From: Siphonodentalium dalli
Lineage: Eukaryota; Mollusca; Scaphopoda; Gadilida; Siphonodentaliidae
Length of the DNA: 64,000 nucleotides
Assembly (NCBI GenBank): GCA_032622095.1
Contig: CP136062.1
Location: forward strand, 18,231,739 to 18,295,738
Direction: 5' to 3'
Positions 1 to 10,362 of the stretch are shown here, piece after piece. The notes beneath the pieces are model-generated. The model searched no databases, had not been told where the DNA came from, and saw only the letters and a program-made list of their open reading frames with translations. Within the stretch, counting starts at the first letter, position 1, and each line of letters opens with the position of its first letter. The position numbers were made by a program, and so were the translations under genes.

Positions 1-855
1 TCTAATTCCATTCATAATTAAAATCTAGGCCGCTGACATGGCTATCTCCTTTGAAATCCATTGAGCGTAAACCATCTCAATGGGTTAACAATTGAGATTC
101 CGTGACCGCATTACAAAGAACATGTACTCAGCTAATCGCACTCACCATTTTCCGCATGGATAATCGTCGTGAAAAATCAATAATGTAGCCTGTGCATTTG
201 TAATCTAATAATGAATTTTCACAAAAATGGTATTATTGCTGTACTATAGAACCCGCTTAGCCAGTACTTTATCATTCCGTATTGCGAATTATTACATATT
301 ACAAAGCTGTAGCGTTCGAGTACTATGAAAACATGAACAGATGAAACTTTCAGGCCCCCTTTTTCTCCACCAAATGCAAAGATTTTCCGGTCAAGTGAAT
401 CCCGGTATATAGATTGTTCGCCAAACAATTCATATAAGTCATTACATGTGAAAGTATTTGCATATAAAGAGTTTTGGGCATATGTTGAGTTTCAATCTAC
501 AATGAAAGAAATATATACACTGATAGAAATACAGTCGAATACTATATAACACAAAATATGTATTACAAAATTATTAAGCACAAATTAACGCTGATATTAC
601 AAAAATTGTATTCTATAGTATAGGCCCCTGAAGATCATTGTGGAATCTGGTGACGATCGGACAATGGATGTCGTCTGTAGGATCAACCAAATTATTTAGC
701 CATAAAAATAGTAAAACTCAAGATCACCGCTGGCAGTGATGTTTTCACAAGGAAATTTTGAGAAAAAAATATGGCTCCCATCTAGTGGTGACACAAAATA
801 TCCACATGAGAAACAGTTCTCCAATAAATATCGACTGCAGGGTGCGCTATATATA
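1..855. other. Stretch without a recognised gene
   Basis: AT-rich sequence left of the Penelope-like element. Open frames are short and look random. I see no splice-bounded exon, TIR pair or tandem array. The last bases run into the (TA)n tract that borders the element. Confidence 0.6.
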
Positions 856-1210
856 TATATATTTCACAGTTTAGTATAGCATGTGCACAGTAATATATAT
901 GGTTCAAGATTGATATAAGACATGTCTATAGAAAATAATTCATTTAAATAAAATGTCTATAGGCCTTTCGTGGCATTGCCACTTTTCAATAGACGACAAT
1001 AATGATTATGACGTCATAGCGTCAAGGAAGATAACTCAATTTAGAGAGAACGTCATTTCCTGAGTGCATTAAGTTTACACTTGAAATGTTTCATATAAAA
1101 GTCTTCTCTTTGCTGTCTGAGTATTTTGCTGTTGGACTGTAGTTTTTGAAACGGGAAAATCGAAAAGTTCTTACCCCCGCATTCATCCAAGTGTGCACTG
1201 AGCGGAATTT
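856..1210 (-). repeat. PLE 3' pseudo-LTR
   Basis: A 355-bp direct repeat nearly identical to 10003-10357. It contains a perfect palindromic TGACGTCA (CRE-like) within ATTATGACGTCATAG. Positions 1053-1210 also encode the C-terminus of the endonuclease ORF, a typical PLE arrangement in which the pseudo-LTR overlaps the coding end. Confidence 0.9.
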
Positions 1211-1980
1211 TTCTATATTCTGGTTGTTTAATTTGCTGCTTGTGAATTCTCGTTCTTTCTCGCAGTGTATTGCCCGTTTCTCCGACGTAACTTTCTGAAC
1301 ATCCATTGCAGACGATACAATAGATTAAGGTTCTTGTTCCACAGTCCATAGAAACATTCGGATACATTTTCATACCATTTTTTAATTTTAGGTTTTCTCC
1401 TGAATGGATATATTTGCATGTCCCACATCGTTTGTCACTACATTTATTCACTAAATTCGATTTCCCACCAGTTGTGAATCTTGCTTTTGTCAGAATCTTT
1501 TTCAAGTTTTTTGGCTGACGTTTGCTCGGTAAAATATCATCTGATTTCATTGCGGCATTCATTGTTTCACTTTTCTGTAGGATGGGAAATAGTTGTTTTA
1601 CAACTGTGGCCTTATTAGGATGATGTGGGTTATGTGTGGAAACTAATGGAGTTGGATTCGATATTGGTTTTGGTGACATTTTTGCGCGTAGATCCGCGAT
1701 GGGTATGGCCCTTGCGCGTTCTATGCCGTCCTGTATCAGTTTTTTCGGATAGTGTTGTTTTTCTAGAAACATCTTCAGTTCAGAAAGTCTATGGTCACGT
1801 TGTTTGTCTTGACTAACGATTGTGCACACCCGTCTTGCCAGACAATAGGGGATGTTACGCTTAGTGTGCGATGGGTGGCACGAACGGAAATCCAGATATT
1901 GGTGTGTGTCTGTTAGTTTGTAGAATATGTCCGTTTGTAATTTATTTTTGTCAGCCAAAACAAGCACATCCAGAAATGGT
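1053..1980 (-). pseudogene. PLE RT thumb + GIY-YIG endonuclease (3' part of split ORF)
   Basis: This is the C-terminal portion of the Penelope-like polyprotein, open for about 304 residues. Its first residues follow directly on the PFLDVLV-type motif of the PLE RT at the Ngaro junction. Residues about 1-90 are the RT thumb/connector. A Cys-rich finger-like motif (C176, C181, C184) precedes the GIY-YIG nuclease, which shows LIYCIVC at 214-220 and YVGETGNTLRERTR at 227-240, including the catalytic Arg-containing helix. In the family this nuclease nicks target DNA to prime reverse transcription. The domain itself is open to a normal stop at 1053. It is cut from the RT by the inserted retrotransposon, so no complete protein can be made. 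No start is assigned because it is an internal fragment. Confidence 0.9.
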
Positions 1981-1982
1981 AA

Positions 1983-2092
1983 TTATGTTCTAACTCGCCA
2001 GGCTCGACCGAACATAAATTATTTATGGAATAACGACAAAGAATGTATGGAACGAAATATATGAACTTTAATGCAAATCGGGATGTGTAGAT
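1983..2092 (-). repeat. Ngaro split direct repeat B2
   Basis: 110 bp repeated almost exactly at 2427-2536. It forms the 3' terminus of the element, next to the interrupted PLE codons. Confidence 0.85.
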
Positions 2093-2208
2093 ATATATCG
2101 TTCACCAACAATTCAATAATAATAATACATTTCGAAAACTTCTTGATATAACTCTTCAGCTCTTTGGCGCATATTCTGGATAGTTATGTTGTGTGTGGGT
2201 GGGGGGGT

Positions 2209-2426
2209 ATAAACTACAAAATCCGAAGTAGAATGAAGCTTGTTCCAGGTGACAAGCTTCTTAAGTCGATACGAAATCAGCCGTGCAAAAAGACTCACAC
2301 GCGCTTAGCGCAGTGAGTGACTACTCTGGCATACGTGGACTGAATCCAATTAAACCAAAACAAACTTGACTGTGTCATTAACTCTTACACTGCCATACAC
2401 TCCTGATCGAACTTCAATAAATATAT
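2209..2426 (-). repeat. Ngaro split direct repeat A2
   Basis: 218 bp matching A1 at 7246-7463 with at least one difference (CTTGACTG versus CTGGACTG near 2368 and 7405). It lies between B1 and B2 in the 3' repeat cluster. Confidence 0.88.
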
Positions 2427-2536
2427 TTATGTTCTAACTCGCCAGGCTCGACCGAACATAAATTATTTATGGAATAACGACAAAGAATGTATGGAACGAA
2501 ATATATGAACTTTAATGCAAATCGGGATGTGTAGAT
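2427..2536 (-). repeat. Ngaro split direct repeat B1
   Basis: 110 bp copy of B2, directly abutting A2. The A2/B1 junction is the expected template for restoring both ends from a circular intermediate. Confidence 0.85.
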
Positions 2537-2609
2537 CTAGATTCACAAAGTTAGGGCCAACTTGGGTGAAATATTTCTCGCATGATAATTAAACTGAAAT
2601 TTGATGCAT

Positions 2610-3686
2610 TTAAATGCCAAGACTCCTCGAAACTGACAGTTTTAATGTCATATCTTCATGAACATAACCGTCCTTTGCACTGTCAGACTTCCATCGCCCA
2701 TGTTTCTTGAATAAACGGTCATTAACTCCTGCCGCGGCCGCAGCCGTAGCACCCCCTGAACGCAAACTATGTAATCCAAACTTCTTTTCGTCTAAACCAA
2801 TGTTTTTAAGCTGATGTAACACAATTTCTCTTGCACGAGTATATGATAAAGGTCTGTGTCCCTTTAAAACATAACTATCACTTTTGCTCAAATATTGAAG
2901 TTGACGGAATATATATTCCTCAGAATCGTCCGCAATTCGTGCAACTTTCAAATATAACTGCAAAATAGCGTGTGGGCAAGTGTCACTGTTCGTTTTGGCC
3001 AATACTATTTCATGACCTTTTCGATTTTGATCTGTTTTACTACACTCGATAAATAACGTCAAATGCGCTTCTTCAAACACTATGTTGTGTCTCTTCAAGT
3101 TGACAATCTCCGCAAATCTGAGAAAACCAGCATATCCAATTATACACATAGCTAACACTCTCAAATTGTCCAATTTTGCTTTCTCACCCCCGAGGGTGCG
3201 CGCCAAGATATGTAAATGTTGCGCCGTGACGGGTTCTTTCTTCTGCACTGGTTTTCCTAATTTTCTATTCGCGGCTTTACGTAAAGTCGAAACCAGAGGC
3301 GACTCACAAGGATTAGGCAAAACCGCCATGTTATGTGCCCAGCGAATTCCATAAACCGCCGAATCAATAGCCGAAATGCCTACAGCAGTCCGTATTAAAT
3401 AAGTTAGATAAACACATATGTCAGAAATTTCAGCTGGCAAAAAACTCAGTTTATGTAACGATGCCCATTCTTTCCACTTTTGAAAGCCACTTGCGTATTT
3501 TTGATTCGTACTGTCAGCTGTACCTTGCACAAGAATTTGTGGCAATTCGTTCGCCAAACTACGTATAACTGGAGACTGTATATTAGTGAAACTTGCCCAT
3601 ATGCCTTTCCTGAAAATATGTAAATCAACAATTTCATGAATAACAACAATGTACATAATATAATCTGTTCGTTTACACAACAACAT
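2610..3686 (-). CDS. Ngaro tyrosine recombinase (YR) ORF
   Basis: Integrase/recombinase of the retrotransposon, inferred to insert a circular DNA intermediate. The catalytic set of a tyrosine recombinase is visible in the 358-residue product counted from the ATG at 3686: Arg in GFLRFAEI (about 190), His-x-x-Arg in HSLRSGG (306/309), His/Trp in KKHGRWKS (329-332) and Tyr in KDGYVHE (341). An N-terminal SAM-like core-binding region (ADSTNQKYASGFQKWKEW) precedes it. The reading frame is open upstream to about 3790 but has no ATG before 3686. An acceptor-like TTTTCAG on the minus strand at 3610-3616 raises the possibility of a spliced or frameshifted start, but none of the GT donors I tried restores frame. 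The gene lies 0.7 kb downstream of the RT ORF across a tandem repeat. Confidence 0.88.
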   Translation of the reverse strand: MLLCKRTDYIMYIVVIHEIVDLHIFRKGIWASFTNIQSPVIRSLANELPQILVQGTADSTNQKYASGFQKWKEWASLHKLSFLPAEISDICVYLTYLIRTAVGISAIDSAVYGIRWAHNMAVLPNPCESPLVSTLRKAANRKLGKPVQKKEPVTAQHLHILARTLGGEKAKLDNLRVLAMCIIGYAGFLRFAEIVNLKRHNIVFEEAHLTLFIECSKTDQNRKGHEIVLAKTNSDTCPHAILQLYLKVARIADDSEEYIFRQLQYLSKSDSYVLKGHRPLSYTRAREIVLHQLKNIGLDEKKFGLHSLRSGGATAAAAAGVNDRLFKKHGRWKSDSAKDGYVHEDMTLKLSVSRSLGI

Positions 3687-3689
3687 CGC

Positions 3690-4419
3690 TTTGAAAACGC
3701 ACCATTTGTGCGCCTCACTTGTGGCATCACCACTGAGCCGCGTTGGTGCGACGAACAATCCGGAAGTCGAAGCTGAATCCGACGTTTCCTCATCTTATAA
3801 GGTCCGCGCGGAACGTTTGAGCCGACATGCTGACCGAGCTCCAGGAATTTCCTTGCTCCTTTTAACCTTTATATAACCATGCCCCAAATTGGGCATAACG
3901 AATACGGCCACATCTGGGCTAAACAAATACAACCACATCTGTGTTAAACAAATACAGCCACATCTGGGCTAAACAAATACAGCCACATCTGGGCTAAAAA
4001 AAAAAAAATACAGCCACATCTGGACTAAACGAGTACAGCTATCTGTGCTAACAACTTTCAGCCTCATCTGGGCTAGACAAAAATGGCCGCATCTGCTGGT
4101 CCACTTTAAACGCACGTAATATTTAAACTGCAACATAGCGAACTTTGCAACTCCAATTACTTATAAACCGAAAACAACACACATGGCAACGCGCGTCCAC
4201 AGATACCAATATATCGAATCACAAAGCACAAACTAGCGTCTGTGCTGAATCCATATCTGCAACTTTCCCAAATGAAGCTGTGTTGAAATATCCAACCAGA
4301 AATCTACAGAAACAGGACGTATCCAGATGCTTCACCACACCAACGCCGCTCATGTTTGCCTGTAAAATACATATGTGAACATAAAGCTGCAAATCTTGCC
4401 AATTATTAATACACTAGCT
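3690..4419. repeat. Non-coding inter-ORF spacer with short tandem repeats
   Basis: Between the RT and YR ORFs of the Ngaro element. Positions about 3893-4105 carry roughly seven degenerate ~25-29 bp units built on CAGCCACATCTGGGCTAAAC, one of them with an A-tract expansion. The rest has no domain-bearing ORF. Confidence 0.75.
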
Positions 4420-6612
4420 TCAAAACTTGATCGCTAAAAGACTACCTTTAAATACACCCTGCCTGAATAAAGTGTTGGGGTTTCCCCCTGTAGCAAAATT
4501 TAAATTGCTAGTATCAAATTCCATGTAATCGAGTATAATCCTGCTACATACATGTCTTTCTGGAAAAAGTAATGGCCAAAACACTGCTGATGGCCACCTA
4601 GGAACCAGAAGCACACCATGTGATGTACCTTCCGCAATATGTTTTAATACTCTAGGAATCAAACCAATAGGCGGTACCACCCAATTACTGTCCAGCTGCC
4701 AATTCTGAGAGAACGCATCTGCCGCTTCGCACCCTGGTTCCCAAAATTTTGAATTAAAACGAGACAATAAAGCGTTGTCAGCAATGGCAAACCTGTCAAT
4801 ATTGAATGGACCCCACTGCTTATCTAACCGAGAAAACAGTTCTCGCGAAATCCTCCAATCATCCACATCTACAAATTTACTGATGGCATCTGCTAAAGTG
4901 TTTTCTTTTCGCGGAACCCAATGTATGTCCAAATCTACCTTCCGTTGAACACAAAATTTGTAAATATTGACTGCCAACAATTGTAGACACTGCTTCATGC
5001 TTCCAGAATTACAAATATTCACCACATTTTGATTATCTGTGAACCAAGTTAATTTCTTGCTATCAAACATACCACTTGCACTCGTTAATATAGATTCGAC
5101 AGCCTTAAGCTCACGCCAAGTGGAACTTTGTTTACTTTCGGCAACAGACCAAAATTTATGAAATTGTGCCTGGTATGCACCTTTAATAAATCCGCCGTAG
5201 CCTATACCACTGGCGTCTGAAAAAACGGTGACGTCACTGTGACTCTGATTGAATAAAAACCTTTTATTGAGTAGTTTCAAATTTAGTTTCCAGAACAACA
5301 GTTCTTCTAAACAGTCAGATTCAAAATTCTCCAAATTTTGATCCCACGTCATTGCACTGGCTACGCACATGCAACAGAATTTAGTTTTCAAATTAACTAA
5401 ACGCCCCAAAACAGGACCTGTACTGATAATATTGCCTACCACCCGAGCAAGCTGCCTGGCGGTAATGCTGTGAGTAAATGACTGTTCTATTGTGAAACCC
5501 AACAAAATGATAATTCTCTCCAATTTCTCATCTGGCAAGGAGATAATCCCATCTATTGTGTTCCACAACAAACCCAGCCATTCCAAACATTGCACTGGCT
5601 GAAATATGGATTTCTCTTCGTTAATGAGTAATCCAGCACTTTGAATCGTGTTTCGAACCATGGAGGCATCCTTAAGAGATTTGTCATAAGAGTCACTTAC
5701 TGCCCATCCATCATCTAAATATAATACCAGCCTTATACCATGTAAATGCCAAAACTTAACTAAAGGCTTCAAACATTTAGTAAATATAAAGCCAGCTGAT
5801 GATAAACCGAATGGCAGAACAGTAAAACAATAGTATTTCACAGCTTTGCCAGACTCGAAATTCCAAGCGAAACCCAAAAATGTTTGGTGAGCTGTATTAA
5901 TATCTAGATGATGATAGCCAGCTTGTAAATCAAATTTAATCATGTAGCCGTTCCGTTCAATTAAATCTAAAGCTGCTTTGTGATCGTCAAAATGAATGCT
6001 CTCTTTCCAAATGTGTAAATTAACTGATCTCAGATCCAAAATTAACCGCTTTTTACCGTTTTTGTTTATAGAAACGGTTAAGGGGTTAACAATGTGTGGC
6101 AAAAACGGCACTTCCGTAATACAGCCTTTCTGAAGTAATTTACGAATTTCTCCATTTATAAAACTGCTGTTTTCCGTGGCTGAACGATTGTTTCTTAAAA
6201 ACAACTGTGCAGGTGTTGATCTGAACGGAATTTTATACCCATTTTCAATTATACCAAGAACAAATTCAGATGCTGTGTCCAAAGATTTCCAAAAATTTAA
6301 ATGCCTCTTTAAACGGCCTTTTACAGAATCAAATTGATCGTAATTAACAGCTTCAAAGTAGGATTGATGAGAAATTAATTTATCTGACAAATTATACTCA
6401 TCTTTAACTGTCTTTTTCATCGCCTGGTTCTGTTTTTTCGGCATTGACTGATCTGGCTTCTTTGACACTACCTTTCCCGATGGAGGGACAGGAGTCCCTC
6501 CAGTGACCATACCCGAGGCACGCTCAGCACTGATCCGTTGGCCTGGGCTTTCTGAAGAAGGTGCTATTGCCGGATGGAAATTTCCCGAAATTTCCCGGAC
6601 CGCGCCGAACAT
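4420..6612 (-). CDS. Ngaro reverse transcriptase-RNase H ORF
   Basis: A 730-residue pol protein that copies the element RNA into DNA. The N-terminal ~140 residues are basic and low-complexity. The RT domain spans about 150-360, with LILDLRSVN (190-198), MIKFDLQAGYHHLDI (224-238), VLPFGLSSAGFIFTK (265-279) and the catalytic YLDD at 298-301. RNase H follows, with SDASGIGYGG (D466), WRELKAVE (E501), FTDNQ (D526) and NTLADAIS (D575). The C-terminal block (FNIDRFA to LVPRWPSAVFWPLL) is the conserved tail found after RNase H in DIRS-order elements. The first ATG is at 6612 and overlaps gag by 89 bp in another frame, so translation may use frameshifting, reinitiation or its own start. No stop or frameshift interrupts it. 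Confidence 0.92.
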   Translation of the reverse strand: MFGAVREISGNFHPAIAPSSESPGQRISAERASGMVTGGTPVPPSGKVVSKKPDQSMPKKQNQAMKKTVKDEYNLSDKLISHQSYFEAVNYDQFDSVKGRLKRHLNFWKSLDTASEFVLGIIENGYKIPFRSTPAQLFLRNNRSATENSSFINGEIRKLLQKGCITEVPFLPHIVNPLTVSINKNGKKRLILDLRSVNLHIWKESIHFDDHKAALDLIERNGYMIKFDLQAGYHHLDINTAHQTFLGFAWNFESGKAVKYYCFTVLPFGLSSAGFIFTKCLKPLVKFWHLHGIRLVLYLDDGWAVSDSYDKSLKDASMVRNTIQSAGLLINEEKSIFQPVQCLEWLGLLWNTIDGIISLPDEKLERIIILLGFTIEQSFTHSITARQLARVVGNIISTGPVLGRLVNLKTKFCCMCVASAMTWDQNLENFESDCLEELLFWKLNLKLLNKRFLFNQSHSDVTVFSDASGIGYGGFIKGAYQAQFHKFWSVAESKQSSTWRELKAVESILTSASGMFDSKKLTWFTDNQNVVNICNSGSMKQCLQLLAVNIYKFCVQRKVDLDIHWVPRKENTLADAISKFVDVDDWRISRELFSRLDKQWGPFNIDRFAIADNALLSRFNSKFWEPGCEAADAFSQNWQLDSNWVVPPIGLIPRVLKHIAEGTSHGVLLVPRWPSAVFWPLLFPERHVCSRIILDYMEFDTSNLNFATGGNPNTLFRQGVFKGSLLAIKF

Positions 6613-7219
6613 ACTGTTGAGAGGCTGGTGGCGGCATGAACATATCTCCGGCCGTACTAGCTACAAAGCGACCTTGACCGCCTCGGCGTCTGCTGGCAGC
6701 CGAATCTTCAGTGTCCTTCATCGCCAACTTCTCTGCGAGTTTTATTCTGGCACAGTCGTCTGCGTCAACAGCTAACTCATCTCTGTCGTAATATTTTACT
6801 GTCTTCCAACCCGATGGAGACCTGTCTGCCAACCGAATCCTTTTGTTTCGCTGATTTACTTTGTCTTGAAGGTCATCAACCAAACTTTTTGCTTTGTTCA
6901 ACTTTTTTCTGTCCAGAGCCGCTCCGATGTCGTCGGTTAAGTCCAAAACGTCTCGATTGAATTTAAATTGCTCGCGGTGGCCTACAAATTTGAAATCGAA
7001 ATCTTCGGTGGCTCTTTTCCTTTTCATAACCGTCTTGTTGTCATCATTAAGTTCAAGGATTTCTTCCTTAAATGTGAACATCTTTTTGTCCAAATACCCT
7101 TTGAACAATGAGAATGCTTCATAAACAGCGGCGTCTGTGTCACTTGATTTCGCAGGGCTCATTATCCCATCTGCGTTGCGACGACCAGAATTTTCGACAA
7201 ATTCGTCACCTTCAGACAT
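6524..7219 (-). CDS. Ngaro gag-like ORF
   Basis: A 231-residue protein starting at the ATG at 7219, about 27 bases inside the end of repeat A1. It is rich in charged residues, with a probable helical region (residues 30-130) and a basic tract (QRNKRIRLADR). The C-terminal tail is Arg/Gly/Pro-rich (SRRRGGQGRF, RRGPGNFGKF), resembling an RNA-binding Gag tail. No CCHC zinc knuckle is present. It is assigned as Gag by position (first ORF, overlapping RT) and composition, not by a recognised domain. Confidence 0.75.
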   Translation of the reverse strand: MSEGDEFVENSGRRNADGIMSPAKSSDTDAAVYEAFSLFKGYLDKKMFTFKEEILELNDDNKTVMKRKRATEDFDFKFVGHREQFKFNRDVLDLTDDIGAALDRKKLNKAKSLVDDLQDKVNQRNKRIRLADRSPSGWKTVKYYDRDELAVDADDCARIKLAEKLAMKDTEDSAASRRRGGQGRFVASTAGDMFMPPPASQQYVRRGPGNFGKFPSGNSTFFRKPRPTDQC

Positions 7220-7245
7220 GATTTTAACTTTCCGTACAGCAAACG

Positions 7246-7463
7246 ATAAACTACAAAATCCGAAGTAGAATGAAGCTTGTTCCAGGTGACAAGCTTCTTA
7301 AGTCGATACGAAATCAGCCGTGCAAAAAGACTCACACGCGCTTAGCGCAGTGAGTGACTACTCTGGCATACGTGGACTGAATCCAATTAAACCAAAACAA
7401 ACTGGACTGTGTCATTAACTCTTACACTGCCATACACTCCTGATCGAACTTCAATAAATATAT
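7246..7463 (-). repeat. Ngaro split direct repeat A1 (5' end)
   Basis: 218 bp near-identical to A2 (2209-2426). It is the 5' terminus and presumed promoter-bearing end of the element. The right side joins PLE RT codons at 7464. Confidence 0.88.
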
Positions 7464-8363
7464 TGTTTGACGGCTCCATTCTGATGTAAATTTGATTGAC
7501 TGATGAAATGAGTTCAGAAGTGAAAGGAACTGGTTGAGGGTCTCTGTTGAATCTTCCCAAATTATGAAACAATCATCCAGATACCTTTTCCATGTACACA
7601 TAATATGTTCACTGATGTTGGTCTGGAATGATTCTTTTACTTTCGTATACAGTTGATGTTCGAGAAATCCCATTACTAAATTTGCGTAGGTTTGGGCCAT
7701 ATTTGTACCCATAGCCATGCCTTTAATTTGAAGAAAATAGCTCTCGTCAAAGAAGAAGTTATTGTTTTCTAAAACTATGTCAATTGCATTCAGAATGAAA
7801 TCCTCACTGAAGCGATCGTTCAATATATCATTATGTTCCTTTATCCAAAATTTAAGTGCCTCCTTTCCAAGTGAATGGGGGATGCACGAATATAAATTTG
7901 TCACATCGCAGCTCACAAGTATAGACCCTTCTTTTATTTCGTGTGGTAACTTGCGGATGAAGTCCATGTCATCTCGGAGAAAGCTAGGTATTTTTCCACA
8001 GAGATGTTTAAGAATTATGTCCACGAAGTTACTCAAACGATTAGAGGGGCACGAAGGTCCAGCTGTTATGGGTCGTAATTTGAGATATGTTGGTTCTCCC
8101 ATATAAGAGCTATTCTGAAGTTTGATTGCTTCTTGTATTTGCTTACTCTTGTGTATTTTCGGAAGACCGTATATATTACTGCTGTTATGTTCAAAGTTTA
8201 TAAGATAGTCTCTTTCTTTTTCCGTGGTACATTTGGGGAATGTTGTTAGAAGATTCTTGATTTTTTTAAACGTGTTTTCGTCAGTATTGGTTTCGTTTTC
8301 TTCATAGAATTCTTCATTTTGGATTAACTCCTCAATAAGAAGTCGATAATATGTTTGATTCAT
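7464..8363 (-). pseudogene. PLE reverse transcriptase core (5' part of split ORF)
   Basis: About 300 residues of Penelope-like RT. Visible motifs are NIYGLPKIHK (63-72), LKLRPITAGPSCPSNRLS (94-111), VSCDVTNLYSCIP (150-162, catalytic Asp153), GMAMGTNMAQTYANLVMG (215-232), RYLDDCFIIW (260-269, catalytic YLDD) and SIKFTSEWS (289-297). These match the PLE RT family rather than LINE or LTR RTs. The ORF then runs into Ngaro sequence for a few missense codons and stops at 7422. Its continuation (thumb and endonuclease) lies at 1980-1053. The upstream part is separated by a one-base frameshift near 8380 and an in-frame TAG near 8417. Confidence 0.92.
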
Positions 8364-8399
8364 AATGAATATAGGCCCCCTTTATCCGTTCTTTAATTA

Positions 8400-9985
8400 T
8401 GTTGGATTTGTCCTATTGTAAGCAATTTATAGCCTCGTTTTCCATTGTGGAGATATTTTGCTTCACATTTATATCCGTGTGTGGAATTTTCACCAAGGTT
8501 TCTATGTATTCATCTAGGTGAGGGTCGCGTCCTTTTGGTGGTGTTTTGTTCGATTTGTTACGAACCAGTGATCCATCTGTTGTTAGTTCTTTTCCGTGAT
8601 GATATTCTATGAGTCGTAATTTTCTTCCAAACTCCAAGACATCTGTTTCAAATTCTCTTACGTCTTGTCTAGGTGTCGGTGTAAATTTTAAGCCACGTTC
8701 AAGAACTTTAATTTCAACTCTTCTGTCAGTTTTCTGTTTGATGGGTTTATTATTTTAGGATCTACATGTTCGTCACATATTTTTTCTTCGTTGGGTTCAT
8801 TCTGCTTTGCTTGATCCTTGTGACTTGGGGATAGCCTTGTCCTAAAAAACGGGTTTCTCTATTTTGTCCGTTTTGTGGCCGACGATAGTTAATTGATCTC
8901 CCCGATATTTGTTGCCTGTTTGGTACAAAATCATCGGGAATATTTTGTCCAGGAGCACGATTGTAGTATCCCGATCGCATGACATCAGAGTATAAACGCC
9001 CATCTCTTCTATTAGAGCGATATTCTGATCTCTCATGCGATTTGCTACGGTATGACACTTGCCCAAAATTGTTGCGAGGAGTACTTCTTGATCTGCTTCT
9101 AGATTTACTCCAATTTCTTTTTTGTGTTTTATTTATTCTATTTGTTGGTATTTTCGGATTATATTTTTTCGTCTTTACCGCATTGTTAGAATTCTGTTTT
9201 TGCGTCGTGCGTTCTGGTTCTTTTGTGGATTGTTTTCCTTTTTGTTCCTTGGTAAGAAAATCACTTTCTGTATCAAACTTGATTTCATATTCATCCAGGA
9301 ACTTTTATTTTTAGTTTCCCAAATTGTTAGAGATTTGGTTTCATTTGCAGATGTTTCTTCTGCCCACATCTCTTTTAATTTGTCTGCAATTAGACCAGTT
9401 GCCGCACTAGTTATTTCTTCCTGCATTGCTGCATCTATGTTATGCAATTTCGTCTCATATCTTTTCTCTTTGTTTTCTGTTATTTTTATTTCCGTCCGGA
9501 ATTTAAACAACACTAAGTCTGAGCGTAGTTCACTCTCTTCCGGTGGTTCTCCTTCGATCTTGTTGACAAGGAATTTCCACGGAACAACAGGCTTTGGTTT
9601 AGAAATCTAGGAATTATACGTTTGTACAAGTTGAGCACAGCGGTAATAGTTCCAGAAGCTTTGTCTCCGTTTATTTAGATTATTCATCCAAGTTTTCGAT
9701 AAGAGTTTTTTCCTTCGGAGTGTCTCCTTCTCCAAACTGATTTCATTCAACTCAGTTATCATTTGAGGATGGATGTTCGATGTTTCCGATTGTCCATTTC
9801 CTCGAAATTCTTGTGAATGTTGCAATGTTGGAGAGATGTTCCACGCCTGATTTCGCATGTTCTCCCCATGTCTTCACAGTTTCCTCCAAAGAGTCGAACT
9901 TCTCTATGAGAGACTTTAAAGTCTCTAAGATATCCGAAAGAAGTTTTCGTGACTCCTCCTTCGATCTGGTTTCCAGAGTCATGTC
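8400..9985 (-). pseudogene. PLE N-terminal and linker region, frameshifted
   Basis: Minus-strand remnants of the region upstream of the RT core, spread over three frames. Nearest the RT (8413-8720) are a GLKFTPTP-type motif, FGRKLRLIEY and DPHLDEYIETL, which belong to the conserved PLE RT N-terminus. At about 8762-9300 is a basic, Ser/Arg/Asn-rich linker (KSRSRSRST and similar), plausibly nucleic-acid binding. At 9175-9612 is a charged, probably helical segment (DAAMQEEITSAATGLIADKLKEMW). At 9607-9982 there is a short predicted coiled-coil (LLSDILETLKSLIEKFDSLEETV). Frame changes occur near 9300, 9550 and 9750. I infer a single ancestral ORF now broken by indels. No intact start is supported. 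Confidence 0.7.
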
Positions 9986-10002
9986 TTGTCTTGTGCACAG
10001 AA

Positions 10003-10357
10003 ATATATTTCACAGTTTAGTATAGCATGTGCACAGTAATATATATGGTCAAAGATTGATATAAGACATGTCTATAGAAAATAATTCATTTAAATAAAAT
10101 GTCTATATGCCTTTCGTGGCATTGCCACTTTTCAATAGACGACAATAATGATTATGACGTCATAGCGTCAAGGGAGATAACTCAATTTAGAGAGAACGTC
10201 ATGTCCTGAGTGCATTAAGTTTACACTTGAAATGTTTCATATAAAAGTCGTCTCTTTTCTGTCTGAGTATTTTGCTGTCGGACTGTAGTTTTTGAAACGG
10301 GAAAATCGAAAAGTTCTTACCCCCGTATTCATCCAAGTGTGCACTGAGCGGAATTTT
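10003..10357 (-). repeat. PLE 5' pseudo-LTR
   Basis: 355-bp direct copy of 856-1210, including the TGACGTCA palindrome and a truncated piece of the endonuclease C-terminus (ending at GAGCGGAATTTT). It ends where the inverted partial copy begins. Confidence 0.9.
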
Positions 10358-10362
10358 ATAAG

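Larger units (their letters stand above)
1981..7463 (-). mobile_element. Ngaro-like tyrosine-recombinase (DIRS-order) retrotransposon
   Basis: A 5.5-kb element on the minus strand with gag-like, RT-RNase H and tyrosine recombinase ORFs in that order. It is bounded by split direct repeats: A1 at 7246-7463 on the 5' side, then B1 (2427-2536), A2 (2209-2426) and B2 (1983-2092) on the 3' side. The A1...B1-A2-B2 layout is that of Ngaro/PAT-type elements; DIRS1 has inverted repeats instead. The insertion separates PLE RT codons at 7464 from their continuation at 1980. Only 0-3 bases are possibly duplicated, as expected for integration through a circular intermediate by a tyrosine recombinase. All three ORFs are open and the A copies differ by very few bases, so the insertion looks recent. 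Exact ends are uncertain by about 3 bp. Confidence 0.9.

Noticed and set aside
8762-9314. Plus-strand Leu/Phe-rich frames
   Set aside because: Antisense shadows of the basic, Ser/Arg-rich PLE linker on the minus strand.
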